From Rhizophagus clarus (Eukaryota; Glomeromycota; Glomeromycetes; Glomerales; Glomeraceae), in NCBI GenBank assembly GCA_015698045.1, contig BLAL01000047.1, forward strand, positions 434,001-498,000: a stretch of DNA of 64,000 nucleotides, read 5' to 3'. Below are positions 21,500 through 35,209 of the stretch, piece by piece. A program made the position numbers and the translations under genes. Every line of letters starts with the position of its first letter. The stretch's first letter is position 1. The notes beneath the pieces were generated by a model. That model worked only from the letters and a program-made list of their open reading frames with translations, was not told the origin of the DNA and did not search any database.

Positions 21500-22890
21500 C
21501 AGATAATAAGTCGACCTAGTGTCGACCTTCTATGATGTCGACCTACGAAGTTTTTTAATTTAATGGGTCTGTCCTTTTTATAAAAGTTTTGGAATTTTTG
21601 AATATGCCAATGCGAGAAGAAACGATATATGTACCCCTGCAGCTAATTACACCATGATATCATTATTCTCATTGCATAAAATGTTCCAAGAAACGTTGCT
21701 AGAACTTTTAATATATACTTTTTTGTAACGTTATCTCTTAAACGTAATCGTACATTAAAATCCGAAATGGGATGTATGAACTAATTTAAGTTAGCTTTTC
21801 AGTGCTTTCAGCCCTTTTAAAATGTGCAGCTAAATTTGTCCGTAAATCGTTTAAGGAATAGTTTATGCATACGTATTTTTCTAGGTAATAAAGAAAAAAG
21901 GAATTGAAATTTCTTGGCGTTTGAATACAGAAATGGATTAATAATCGAAAACGGAAGAAGAATTCCCATTGCATCGCAATATCTCTTTCTCTAGAGAACA
22001 GCAGTATTAAAATTCTAGTGAAAAAAAAAGTTTTTTTTAGTTATAAACACGAAATATTAGAAGCCAGTGACTAATGAAACAGAGGAGATTTAAGGAATCT
22101 TTCATTCCCGAATTTTTACACAAAATGAGTGTATATTATTAAAAAAAATGGATTCTGAGAAGGCAACGTATGAATCATATGAAAAAATAAAAATGTAATA
22201 GAATCCCTTAATATTTTATGATTAGACAGAATTTTATGTTAAAACACTGAATGATTTTTTACAGGAATGGACATTTTTATGTCAATCATTTGTTGAGTTC
22301 CGACTAAGAATACAAACAATCATTCAAACATAAACAATTACTATGCTACAAAGAATGAATGTTAATCATGAATAAATTACATTTTTTTTACTTTATGTTG
22401 CTTATCTGATTTTTAAAATTGTAATCGTTGACATTGATCCGACTTAAAATTTTTTTTTTTTCATATAAAAAAAAATTAGATAAATATAGTTATCCTATTT
22501 TTTTTTAAAAAAGAAATAATCCGGATAAATTATCCTAGAATAATCCAGATTATCCTAGTGATTTATGGAGTCTCAAATATAAATTTTGAGTCTGCTAAAT
22601 GATTTATTTATTCACCCCAATTATATGCCCAGCTGTGGAGTTTTGAACTTCCTTTGCGTTTCAATGATTCAGATTCTTCCATTATTGGCATCATCGGGTG
22701 TGAGTTTTTTACATCACTAATATCAATAAATTTAATATGGCCATCATCTTCAGACCATGAATGTTTTTTGGAGTTCTTTCAATTATACTTCGTGAATTAG
22801 ATTCTTAGATTGGATATAGCCGTAACAAAATGCATTTTGACAGACATAATGCATTTTGATGGACGTAATGCATTATCATTTTTTAACAGT
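21500..22890. other. Intergenic spacer with a short GTCGACCT repeat
   Basis: GTCGACCT occurs three times within 21511-21546. A GGATAA/TTATCC-rich fold lies around 22470-22560. No gene is visible. Confidence 0.55.
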
Positions 22891-23560
22891 GATCTTTGAT
22901 ACCATCCATTTTAAAAAAAGAAGATTTTTGATTTTGTATTACAAAATTAAAATTTTCGTTACCTCTTTTATTGATTACTATATAAATTAAATTATTTAAA
23001 AATTTTTTTTTTTTATATTAAAAAGTGTTAAAAACTGTTTATTTTATTAAAAAACGTTAAAATCATTTTTTATTATACGATTTAGTTAAATCGTTTTTTT
23101 ATTAAAGTGATTAAACAATTAATAAATAATCATTTTTTTTTTTTTTTATTAAAACGATTTTAAAAAACGATATTAAAATCGTTTTTTTATTAACCGATTT
23201 AGAGAAATAACGTTAACAACATTTTTTTTATTAAACAATTTAAAACATAACGTTAAAATCGTTTTTTATTAAACAATTAGGAAGAAATGTTAAATCATTT
23301 TTTTTTTTTAATTACTTAATTGACATTTCGTTACATACAAAAAAAAAGTTTTACCTTCGAAATAGAGCTCAGATATTAAGAAAAAAAGACTAGTAAATAA
23401 TTCTGTAAATATCCTATTTTTTTTAATTAATAAAAAAATCGTATTATTTTATTAAAAAAAAAAAACGTTTATTTAACATTTTTACATTAAAAATTAATGT
23501 TTTTAAATGCGCTTTAATAAAAAAACGTACATGTACATTGTTTTCATGGCGAGTTACTAC
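22890..23560. repeat. Degenerate AT-rich minisatellite around AACGTT and TTTATTAAA
   Basis: The stretch is built of drifting units such as TTTTTTATTAAACGATTTA and AAAACGTTAAAATCGTTTT, with irregular spacing of about 30-60 bp. The same vocabulary returns at 56040-56410. No open frame of note is present. It is probably an old, slipped simple-sequence array. Confidence 0.6.
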
Positions 23561-23855
23561 TATTATGTTAGGTTAACCTGACAAACCAGCTAATTGGTTC
23601 AAACTGGTTTACATTTGTACTCTCTTAACTCTAGACATGAATGAACTCTTATTCTAGTAAAATAAGCTTCTAATAAAAAATAAAAATAAAACTATTTTTT
23701 TTAATCATTTAACACGGTTTAATAAAAAAAAAGCAATTTCTTTAATCATTTTAACAACTTCTTTAATAGATTTGTTAATAATCTGTCTCCAAAAATTCTA
23801 ACATCGAGATACTATCGAAAAAGAATTCCCTGATTCCCCTCCATTCCGTAGTTTA

Positions 23856-26041
23856 CTATCCTTTTTCTATATTGGATGTCAAAGGCGTAGTACTACTGGT
23901 CGTTAGATGGTGGTATAGAAGAAGTAGTAGACGTAGTGTTAGCGTATTTAGAAACTTCTTGGACATCCCAACTAACAATCGAATTAAATAAATGCTTATT
24001 ATTACTGTAGTGAAAATAAACCGCTTTAATAAAACTCTCAATCCGACGGCTTTAAACAATATTTTGCGAAATTTTACCATGAAACCTTTAAAGGTTATCA
24101 AAGTATAGAGAGAAAGTCTCAAGGACATCACGTTCGAATCTAACATCGTTCCTGATTTGATCGTGCTTATCGTTTTTGGGGAGCCTTCAACCCACTCTTT
24201 CGTCCGAATCACCAGCACATACTAATTTACCACGAGAACCCTCATGTTCCAGCACAACAAATAAAAGAAAGATTCTAGGTCATGTTAAAACGCGTGTTGT
24301 GCGTTAGTTTTAAAATCTCTATAGCCATGAAAGATGATGTTCCAGTTCTGTGATACTATGCGTCTTTTTTTTGGTCACACTCTGTAGCCGAAGATCGGTC
24401 AAGTCAAAATCAACAGTATAGTCTAAATTTATGTTAAACCCCAGTCATCTATCCTATCATGATATTGTACAACGAAATATCCCATGCAAGATATAAGCAA
24501 TGCGAAATAAATTGCGATGGCCTTTTTATGGCGTCAAAGAAGACAGTGAGCGGTTCAACTTGATCATTGAATGTAGAGGTAATTAGTCTAGTGTGGACAC
24601 GATATTCTGGTTCTCTCAATTGAAAGTTCTGTCCTTTAAAGGAACCAGACGACTTTGATCTTCCAGAAGGGTAGTCACTAGTGTATTTGTTAGAACTATT
24701 TTCTCGTGCTGCGGCCTTATTGTTATTCGAGATGTCATATAATTGTTTCCGAATACAAACGAACGTGTGTCATCGACTTTTTTTACCATGAATCCATTAT
24801 GGCTTTATAACAAATAGTACCACGCCCAGTTACTGTATTACTGCCCGATAAATAATCGTTTCAATTAACACAAATCTTTCAGTTTTCTTATTTTCCGATT
24901 GCTGTTTGTGCCACAAGTCTGGATGGAAATCCATAATAATTATATCGTATCCAAGTTGAGATAATCCCATGGTGGCAAACCCAGTAATTACTCGAATAAA
25001 CATAACATGATCATGATGAATAGCAATTGTGTTCGAATTATGTAATCTGAACGGTTAAAAAGCCACGCTCTCATAAGATGATCACACAATGCGATCCTAA
25101 GGAGAAACCTACTGTTATGTTGATTACCAAAATGTTCTCATACATAACTAGCCAGCTTCGAATCAGTGGCTATGTTATCACTCTGGTAAGTACGTTTTAT
25201 TTCTCCAATGACACGGATGTTATGCCAATATACCACTGATTGTCATTAACTAAAATGATGACTGGCTTGCGTTTTACTGCTCCTATTCTTCCTTGAGGCA
25301 GACAATGACTCGCATGGACTAAGGATCTAATAGGTAGGATTTTATCGCAGCATTGAATAATAAAATTTGTTATCGAAGCAAATGGGGAATAACCATTGAT
25401 CCGTCTTTTGATAACTCTGCCCATCTACTTTTCTATTTTCCTTCCTGCTAACTATACATTTACTGTATAATTTTTCTGTCATCGGAAATAATATATCGAA
25501 AAACTTTCATACATTTCTGTGAATAACATACCCAAGTTTTTGGGTCAATAACTGTAGATGTCTTCGTGCAAGCCGTGGAGATTTTAACCTCCTCATTGGT
25601 AACCGTTTTGGATTTTTTTGTTCTCTAATGAGTCATCAGAGCTTTCGCCATCCGGAAGTTCGATAAGAACATATCGATGAATTCCATGCAGAAATATTTC
25701 GTCAATGTTTTCAACAGGCACTAGTCTCCTTTTCTTCAGTGATCTAACGCTTCTGGGTCTGTACCGAATGATTTAATTAGTACAAGAGATGGAAACCAAA
25801 TTTAAGGATAAGTTCGTCTATTGTAAAGTCTACAAAATCTTAGTCTTTCCTTTAAGATGTCCAACAGAAATTTCTTGCAAAGATATTCATTGGCAATAAT
25901 GGTAAACTGTTTCGAAGGTTTATGTCGGACTCCTTTCTTTCGAGGAAGAATTAAACATTGTAATTTAAATTTATGCAACATCCTATGGTGTGCTTTGTGC
26001 CTTAGCAGTCTCGCATTTCCAAGAAAAAAAAGCATTATCAC
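23856..26041 (-). pseudogene. FunK1 fungal-type kinase pseudogene, heavily broken
   Basis: Read on the minus strand across all three frames, the segment gives the order of a FunK1 kinase. First comes an N-terminal helical part (25802-26041). Near 25200-25424 is LVHASHCLPQ then AVKRKPVIILV, matching the family's RKPD-type N-terminal motif. Near 25050-25130 is NSRFLLRIALCDHLMRAWLF, close to the RRFVLGFTLCG-LMRLWEFDR block. The KRLF segment and the glycine-type loop follow. A DIS-x-NIM catalytic loop remnant and an INLDYxVDFDL remnant come next, then TGT-x-x-FMAIEIL near 24330, and last the C-terminal RTKEWVEG region (23856-24218). FunK1 kinases are a fungal eukaryotic-kinase branch. I count more than ten stops and frame changes, so it cannot be expressed as a kinase. 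It is an old local copy. Confidence 0.78.
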
Positions 26042-26059
26042 GGTTTGGTTACTTTGATG

Positions 26060-28600
26060 ACAGTTACTTCAATGATAGGGGTATATTTATACGAATACGC
26101 GTTTAGCGTTAAGTCATGTGCTTTTAGAATTCTTGACGTTAATTGGTTATATAACGTGATTTTCATGTGAATTTTTTTTAATGATGAACGATGCTCCAAT
26201 TCATAAACAGATCGATTTGTTTGTGAAGGAGAAGAGTAGAAAAATGGGAATTATAGTGAATGAAAAGAAGTTAACACGTCAACGAATTGTCTATTTTGAA
26301 AAAATAGCTAAATAATCTCGAATTAGTATGGGCGAAAAAAATACACAATTAGAAAGCATAAAGGGAAACTTATTTTACAAGTGAAATAAAAGAACATTCA
26401 ATATGACCCAAAGGAAACTTTTATGCTTACGCTCTCATGTTTCATGTAGCTATTGCCACATGACGTCTTCCCAATGCTCGCTGCAAAAGGGACTGTATTA
26501 ATTACAAAGTTTTCTCACCGGTGAATGAATACATACATCTCGCGTCCTCTTATAGAGACAATGAGGAGGAACAAGATTTACAGACTGATTTAGGGATCTG
26601 AAATAAGAGCTTCGTGAATAGAAAAAAAAGCTCGAACATGAAAATAAGAAACAATTTTGAATGTTCAAATCATCTATTTCAAATGGAAATGGAAAAATAA
26701 AAACAAGACTGCATCACAATTGGTATATATTTGATGCATTTACCATACGTACTCGTGCAACTCGTAATTGAGCAACTTATTGGTTGAATGTAATCATTTG
26801 ACCAAGTAAAAATGAGACCGAATACATTCGTTAGAAAAATATTGGGTATAAGTTCAATCTCAAGAGAAAAGATCTTGGTTACGTTCAATCGGCGGAATAA
26901 ATAATAATAATGATAATTTGAGAGTTGAGAACGCTAGTTGATTGTACTTGGATATTCTTATCAATCATAGAAACAAGGTGATTTGATTTAGCATTGCTGA
27001 GCATTATGTGATATTTATTTTATTTAATCATCATGAATTTTGTGAAATGTGCAAGACTTTTTTTTATGAAAATATATGGAAAATATGGTGAATCTATGAG
27101 CGTGTATCACTTAATGGATTGATCTCAATGAGAAAGTAATCATAAACAAAGAAGAAAGAAGAATCAGTGAACTGCAAATACAGAAAAATGGAAATTGAAG
27201 GTTAATTGTTGTTGAATTTTTGAACGGAACCTTTGTTTAGTAATGAACAAGTTTCGATCATCATAATATACAAAGAAACATGTGGTTGTCTTTGAAAAAT
27301 CAAGAGAATTAGTGTGTCCATATATATCGATCGAGCAACGTTTTCGAATTGATTGGATTTATTCTAGCTCTTATCATGCTGGGACCTGACCATGCTATAT
27401 TAAATCTGATGCGTTAGTGGAAAGTAAAATAGGACCCGATGGTAAACAACGGAGAAAAATTGTGAATGTTAATTGATGCATCTCAGGATCAACACCCGAC
27501 GTGCATCACTTGTCGATAAAAATAGCTTTAATTAAATATTAAATCTTTTTTTTATTTACCACATTAATGAAATATCACTTCTTTGATACACGATGATCCT
27601 GAAACATTATTTTTTTCTCATCTTTCTAAATTTATTCCTAGTAGCGGCTGGTTGTGATGGTGATGGTGTACCGTTAAATCTCGTGTCGACGATTTTTGTT
27701 GGTAGTTGCATACAGCAAGTTTGCGGATATCTGGTATTTAAGAACCAAAATAAGATATAGATCGAATTTGAGTTAATGATTATACGACTTAATCTAACAA
27801 TTTATTTAGGAACTCGGAGGAATTTAATTATAACAGATAATATCTTCCACAGCATCACAAAAGGCACTTTTAATCACTTGCGATTTGAATAAATAATGTT
27901 GAAATTAATAGGATTAGGAAGTTGTATATACCAGTGAGGAATGGGGTAGACACATCAGATGAACTTAAAAGGTCATCAACTTCTTTTAATGATTATTCTT
28001 GTTGTTGACGCAATTGATAAAGATCGGACGGACAAAACTATTTGAATCATACGAACATGTAATAAAGATCGGTGAGTAAAGAATTTACTGATAACTTATT
28101 TTTCATGGAAACCAAAGATCACCTTCATGTTTATAATTGTATTATTTGGTAAGGTCGAAAGTGAATGTCGAATGATAAAAGTATAATATCTGTTCTTTAT
28201 ATGGTGATATCAATTATTATTATCATACATGTATTTTTAAGACTACGATATTATCATTCGTAACGACTGTTAACTTACTGTTTAGTTCGTTGTTTAATCA
28301 ATAGCTTTTGTTAAAAATTCTGATAGTTGTAACAAATAACGTAATTATCAGCAATTCAGCATGTTTTGAGAAATTAATAAAAAATCAACTTGCATGCTAC
28401 GTACCAAGAAAAAATTTCCCATTTTTGTTGCAAAAAAAAAAAATAATAATAATAATAATATCAATTTGTAATAAAAAATATTAATATCGGAATAATTCAA
28501 TATTCCGCAAAATTTTATTTATCAAAACACTACTAAAATGATAATAATAATATAATATACCACAATAAAAATTTTTTTAATTATCGTTAGCCTTAAATTT
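26060..28600. other. Intergenic spacer
   Basis: Base composition is more even than elsewhere, but no frame, repeat or RNA gene stands out on either strand. The frame at 26679-26888 is unsupported. A trinucleotide-like ATA/ATT run lies at 28440-28460. Part of the region may be old coding sequence decayed beyond recognition. Confidence 0.5.
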
Positions 28601-29082
28601 ATGTATTTTTATAAAAAGGTATTAAGAAAATGACGAAATTATGATAAGAAAATTATATAATATTTTGTTTTTATGTCGATCAAAGTAATAAGTTAATTCG
28701 TGTTTTTATGTCGATCGAAAACATTTACTTGTAGTTTTATAATAATTTATAGTTCTATAATAAAGGTTTATTTGTTGTTTTTTTACATCCACTTTTTAAC
28801 CTTTCAAGGTATCGCATGCATTTTTTGCCATATTTCTATGATGACTTCTTTTGAAATAAGTTTATATTTTGTTTTTTTTTTCGTCATTATTATTTTATTA
28901 ACAAAAAAAAAATATAATTTTTTTTTTTTTTCACACGAGATTTAGATAACGTAACAACTGATTTTTACTTTTATGATTGTATATGCGTATAACTCATTTC
29001 CCAATCTCAACTTCTCATTTAAAAAGCAGATTTAACTATACAGAATGAATAATTACGTAACATCTATAACACATATACTGTG

Positions 29083-29128
29083 TATATATATATACAGTAT
29101 ATACAGTATATATATATATATATATATG
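29083..29128. repeat. TA-rich microsatellite
   Basis: Alternating TATA and TATACAG units form a simple repeat. Shorter TA runs occur at 31439-31460 and 33035-33051. Confidence 0.9.
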
Positions 29129-31670
29129 AGATGTTTTTAAATATTAAACATACCTTTGTAATAAATAAAAAATAAATGCTTTCATTAAAAAAGATGTAAA
29201 GGATGATGGAAGGTTAATACAAAAATAAAATATTAATTCGAAAATTGCAATACAATTTGAAAGACCGTTCTCTGATTTAAGCAAGATTATACGGACAATA
29301 CCTATCCTACTTAAACTGATAATCTAACTAGTCATTAAAAATAAATAGAATTGGCAAATTATTATTTTTTTTCCTATTTCAATATGCCTGATGATACAAT
29401 ATTATGTTTCAAATCAGAACTAAAAATATGTGAATATGTCTATACAACTGCTATAATGAAATACTACAATCGATGTGATCAACTTTACTAAAAACGTTTA
29501 ATTGATGATCGACGTAAATCGCCGTGATTCTATGGTAATTTCAAGTTGTCGACAATATTTGTTATACAAGGCTTTCCTTTCACATGAAAATTTACCTCAC
29601 TATCCATAGTTAATGAGCAAGCTCACTTCATTCATGTCAGTTTAGCTCCATCTTAACACCACACTTATCATATTCACACACTATAAGATGCGCAACAAGA
29701 CCGAGGTGAAGACTGACATCAGTATTATATTTCGATTTTATATAATCTGAGCTTTATTAATGTATTTTGAGTTATTATTATTATGTATTATAATTATTTT
29801 ATTTTATAAAAACAATTTTATATATATATTTTTTAATTTATTATATAAAAACTTTGATTTATTAAATCAATTTAAACCTAATCTACCGGTTAAATTCGAT
29901 ATTTTGTCTGTAACACATAAAATTAACCGACAAAATGGCTTAACGACATTGTCAATGTTATTTAGGACCATAAGTGTTTACAGTCTTTTTAATCTTAAAA
30001 CTGAAAAGATTGTAAGTCCCAAGGACGAGTGATCATCTTTAGATGATAACCTATCAAAGTTACATTATCCATTGTCACCAAATTCAACCTTATTTTCGTA
30101 AATCAAAATATGTAAGATTTACGAAATTTGCTTACTGAATTTAATTTATCCCATAAAAAAATTACAAAGTTTTCGTTATACATTAAAAACAAAGAAAAAT
30201 CACGTTAATCGATATAAAATTTACTTACCAGTTACAGCCTAGATCGCTGTCATTCTTATGTATATAGTCTCTCAGCATTTCATCTTTCATGTAAAAAAAG
30301 AAAACGGATGTTAAGATCTCTGACAAATATGCGAACTCAGGTAGACTCTAAGGCACATCGAATACTCCTTTGAAAGAGAAGAAAGACCACTCTCGCACTT
30401 ATAGTGTTGTGAACAAGTAAACCTTACTAGGCGTGGTATCGTAAAACAAGCTATCGTCAATCTCAATCATTTCGAAACTTCTTCGCAAACCCTAAAAATA
30501 ACTTGAATTATTTGTAATAGCCTTATTAGAAAATGAAATGTTTTAGAATTTCTCAATAAATAAATAAAACGAAAAACGAGCACCTAAAAAAGATCGAAAC
30601 CATCATTTCGCTTAAAAACGATTTGTTTTTACCTTGATAAAGGCAATAAAAAATACTACGTTCCTTGTTGTCAATGTAATTTTTTCTAATCATTTATTTG
30701 GCTAGTCCCTCTGTAAATATTCGAGTTAATTGGATTCTGAAATGAAGATTGAATTTGAAAGAAGGTAATTAAGAAAACTTGTTAATGTGGAGTGAGTGAT
30801 TAATACAGATAACATGGGCATAAGTCAGCAATTTACAACTATAGTAGGATTAAAGAATCCACGGAAAATCAATTCAGTCTATAAAGACATTAAGAATTAA
30901 GATTTTGTAAGTACTTACATAGTACACGCTCAGCCTAATTGTTTAGAGGGTTTGATTTCTTGATTGCACGATCTAAGATCAAAAAAGAAGGAACAATTGA
31001 GTCATGGATAAGTGAAAGATGGTGATGCATGATATAAATATTTATGGAAGAGTTTACCTAGATTTGATTCGTAGTGCAAATTTCATTTAAAGACGCAAAC
31101 CCCAAATAGTCTCGAATAATGTCAAGCGTTGAAAAGTGAAGGGTGGCTTCATTCTATCAAATTCTTGTGTTAATTGGTTTAACAATTACTTAGGTGACAA
31201 CGCTAAATTAAAGAACATTTTTGAGATTTAGAAGTATATAATAAATTCGAATACACAGAATCACGTACCTTATTAGCTGTGAAATCGGTGATTAAATCTT
31301 GTAATAGTGGTGGAGAAATTACTAATATTAATAAGTATTTCTTATGTATTAACCGAAATTTATACCCTATGAAATAACAACTCAATCTTCAGTTATATAA
31401 TAAGACATAATATTATCAATTTTATTTCTAACAATAAGCATATATATATATATATATATACATAATTCGCTACAATTTTTTTCTTCTAAAATTAATAATT
31501 ACATACATTAATGTACAGTGTAAATAAAACATGTGATTAACTGACACACCATAAATTTCAAATAGCGAAAGTACTTTGAGAGAGTCTCTTTCCTTAAAGT
31601 TGTAAGTTAATAAAATTTCACTTGAAGTCTTAAATAATTTAATAAATGAAGTTAAATTAGAGATATTATC

Positions 31671-32066
31671 TTAAAAATTAAATAAAAGTTCGTCTCCATT
31701 AATTCTAACTCCACCATTGATATCGTATTTTAAGCGTACGATCATTCCAGCCTGCATATAAAGTTTTATGTTTCCGGTCATAAAAGTTTCACCATTAGGT
31801 ACGTTCACATTCAAAATAATTTCTTGTTCTAGTTCCAGGTCTCCGTTTACGTTTCCAAGTTTAGTTCCAGTACTAAGATCAGTTACACTCATTTCAACTG
31901 ATGGCGGAACTTGGAATACCTTCCCTTTAAACTCGATAAAACCGACAATTATCACATTAAATTCTTTACAATTCTTGTCGTTAAGGTCTTTTGGATTAGA
32001 AATAACTGGAGACATGGTTATATTAAATTCAGTTTCGTTCTCTCCGCGCGTAATTTGAGTTGACAT
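31671..32066 (-). CDS. Small beta-rich protein, paralog 1 (131 aa)
   Basis: The frame is uninterrupted from an ATG at 32066 (MSTQITRGENETEFNI) to TAA at 31671-31673, with better base balance than the surrounding DNA. The product has no signal peptide or membrane segment. Alternating hydrophobic and polar residues suggest a single beta-sandwich-like domain. It is a clear paralog of the protein at 40755-41141. Aligned features include VFQVPPSVEM against VFQDQPTFEM, KLGNVNGDLE against NLGCINGEME, GETFMTGNIKLYMQ against GGIFMEGHVKLRMQ, and a final INGDELLF against IKGEEELFF. Identity is roughly 30%, concentrated in these blocks. That pattern, with open frames kept in both copies while the flanks drift, argues that both are working genes. 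I do not recognise the family. Confidence 0.8.
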   Translation of the reverse strand: MSTQITRGENETEFNITMSPVISNPKDLNDKNCKEFNVIIVGFIEFKGKVFQVPPSVEMSVTDLSTGTKLGNVNGDLELEQEIILNVNVPNGETFMTGNIKLYMQAGMIVRLKYDINGGVRINGDELLFNF

Positions 32067-33459
32067 TATAGCGGACCTAGTACAATAGATCTTAAACTTA
32101 TGTAAAGATCATATAATTCTCTCGTTATTATCAATTAAATTTGAAATATTCGATAATATTCTGAAAAAAAATGAACCTTGTAATATTATCCTTGAAAGTT
32201 GAGGAAAAGTTATATAATTAGTTGGTAGCTAGAATAAAAAAAAAAACGCCACATAGCGTGAGAGAATTAAATTAGCAGTATGTGTAATACGTCACCAATA
32301 TGATAGCCAATTGAATTAATTGATCTAGAAATGGGTATCAAAATCAAGGTCGCGGAGTCATTTACTTATTCGTGAAACAGTGGTTATGGTACCTAGTATT
32401 ATAGTGTACAAATTCATAAATGACTTTTTTCAATTAATGGTGAGAAAATGATTATTCACTCCTATTTTAAAAGTTACGTAATAGGAGAAAATTTTAGCGA
32501 ATCATAATTAATAGAATGATGAGAGTAACTTTTACTGGTGACACCGAGACATGCACGTCAAGTGAATTGGATCTAAAGATGATATAAATAAATAATAATT
32601 CATTTTACAGTTTGTGTATCATCTCAGAATGCAGAAAGAGTTATGATAGAGTTTGTGCAGTACATTACGTATTAGTTAACAGGTGGATTCTTACGTAATA
32701 ACAAATATCAAATTTTTGGTTTTTTCATATCTCATGAGGATTAAGACGGAAATCTCTTAGCTATCAATCAGATATATGTATTTATCATTGGATTTACTAT
32801 AGAAACAACCACGAATAAAGAATGCAAAGTTATTACACAATATGGTAAAAAACGCCATCATTGTCATGGAATTCTAAAAGAGGGAAATTGCTTAGCGAAT
32901 TATTGATTAAAAGGGAAAAATTAATGTAGATGATTACTTTGAGAATTATCGCCACATTCCTATTAACAAAGAACAGTTGTTTAAAACATTTGTATATAAA
33001 ATTTACTCTTAACATTTCCTCCCATTTTTTTGCATATATATATATATATATTTTTGAAGTTATTTCGATTGCACTAAAAATTAAATGAAAATTTTGACTT
33101 TGTTAGGAATTACTTTAATATATTGTTTATGGATTGTCATCTTGAATTTCAAAAAAATCGATTATTGGTAAGTCGATTATATGTACTACCTCAAGTTCTT
33201 GTTAATGTGATGAATTTATGAGAATTGAAAGATCATTAAAATTTAATCTAAGCATATTTAGAGTATATGAACAAAGATGAAAATGTTATCTGCTTAAGAA
33301 TTGGATTGAATTTTCTCATGTTGCTTGTAAAGAGACAAAATTAAAGTATATTGATCGGGATCAATTTTTAGTAAACACGTAATAAACGAAGTCTCCAAGT
33401 AGTAAAGAAAGTAGGTTAAAGTGGCACAAGAATGTTTAGCACTACATCAATATACGCGA

Positions 33460-35010
33460 AAGATAAATGCGCTTTTTAACAACCACCCATCGATAAAACT
33501 CATTCAACAAGAACGTGAGAAACAAAGCCATGGAATTGGAAGTGAAACAAATTACAAACTTAATAAAATATCAATGACATTATAAAACTTCAAAATCTTT
33601 TGCGATCGTATGGCTAATTATTGTTCAAGGTTAACAGCATATAGTTCATATGTTGATGATGAATTCGGCATAGTCATATTAACCGGATCGCATAGTTCAG
33701 GAAATATATCGCATAATTATTACATTCAAAGCATTCGTGGACGTGGGATAACAATCTTCTTAACTGTGCGAGTCTTATTGCGTCAATTCTTGATGTGCTA
33801 TGTACTTTAAAACCGGTAGCTGATGTCTCACTGGTGACAATTTGGATAATTTGGATTATACATATGAATCGTTTTAAAGTCATGGATTTATTAATATTTA
33901 GAATTTGAAGATTGATTATAACAGTAAATTAACTACGAACTAAAAAAAAAAGAAAAAAAGAAGAAAATAACAAAATATATTTCTCCGTATAGTAAGAAAA
34001 TTTCATAATATGATAAGGGATAGGTGATATTAATGTAATGCTTTAATGTGGTTAAAAAGTGAGATCAAGCCATTAAGGTAAAAAATCAGTTTCAAACAAT
34101 TTCCAAACATTACTAAAGACGTTTCATCCGATGGCTCTTGTTGGGTTTAATGTTAGGAACGGTGCTCATGTGCAGGAATCTGGTTGGATTTAAATCCAAT
34201 TTGCGATTAATGGCCGACGGTAATGTACCACGTGATCCACTTTGATTTGCTCGCCACAGGATATTAGCCGATTATCGCGCACTTGGGTGCGTTCCTATAA
34301 GTTGAAATCAGCGGTATATCGTCAAGCATTAGAAAGTACTTTCAGACGATATTTCCTTCTTCTTCGCTAGTTTCGTCCTGAGCAGGTTTGTAAACTCTCC
34401 AACGATTATCATAATCGTTTTATTTACAAGATGCTTCAAGTTCGTAATATTCTAATCTCAATCCAAAATTCATTCGCTTCTTTACCATCCAGATCCTCCC
34501 AACATAAAAATATTGTGATAAATTGATTACTCAAGTTTCTGCGGTCTTGATAGTGAGTCCTAAAATCATGACGTTTAAATCAACTCCATCCAAATCTAGG
34601 TTTACCTTACTTTAATCGACGTAGCATCGGTCTGATTATAAAAAAAAAAATAGACAATTTAACAACATCGTTTAATAGAGAATCAAAGACACAACAACAA
34701 AACATATCAAAATACGTGCACTGTATCAACTGTCACAAGCGACAAATTTCCCTCTTAAACGATCATCTCACCAATGCTGAAATCTTTAATCTGGCATATA
34801 AGACTTTGATCAACAGGGTATGAATTCCATAACTTTTAACTTCGTTGATCCTGACGTGAATTTCCTTCATTGTGTATTCCTAAGATGTTCAATGAAATCA
34901 TGCAAAATAGCACAACGAATGCATTTTTGTATTATTTTGCCTTTTAATTTTATTTATTTTAGGGTAGAAATAGAACAGAATAAAGAAGAAAAGTGAAAAG
35001 AAGAGTTCCC
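33460..35010. other. Intergenic spacer
   Basis: The first few hundred bases may still belong to the duplicated segment. The part from 34100 to 34620 has a more even composition, but no frame or structure I can identify. Confidence 0.5.
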
Positions 35011-35017
35011 ACAAAAT

Positions 35018-35209
35018 TTGAAAAGAAGGAAATCTTTACTCGAGTCTCTACACAATGTGATGAAAGCACGAGAATATGGTAAAATCAGTAAAATAGATAA
35101 GGAAACATTTTTGGGAAAGGGTGGTTTTGTATTATATTTTCATTCAAGTATTTACACTGTAGTTTTTTTTTTTATTAAAGAATTAATGAGCGGTGTGCGT
35201 TTAGTATAA
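35018..35209 (+). other. Possible kinase glycine-loop fragment
   Basis: The frame reads a basic N-terminus and then KIDKETFLGKGGFV, which resembles the FLGKGGFG nucleotide loop at the start of a kinase domain. After it the sequence becomes hydrophobic and AT-rich, and no further kinase motif follows in any frame. It could be an orphan exon, a decayed fragment or chance. It does not align with the N-terminus of the two related kinases in the window. Confidence 0.25.

Larger units (their letters stand above)
28600..33450. repeat. Segmental duplication, copy 1
   Basis: This segment is matched in order and orientation by about 38130-43100. Landmarks: paired TTTATGTCGATC motifs (28673 and 28706 against 38177 and 38218); CATCCACTTTTTAAC (28787) against TATCCACTTTTTAAC (38292); TATTTCTATGATGA (28829 against 38336); a long run around ACAGAATGGATAATTAC (29040 against 38502); TCTATGGTAATTTCA (29527 against 39041); the small protein genes; and GAACTGAAAGTTCATTGAAAT at 42735 against a similar stretch at 33222. 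Divergence is high with many indels, so the copies are old. Both edges are approximate. Confidence 0.75.

Noticed and set aside
31768-32058. Frame antisense to the first small protein gene
   Set aside because: The minus-strand frame has a paralog with conserved blocks; the plus-strand one does not.
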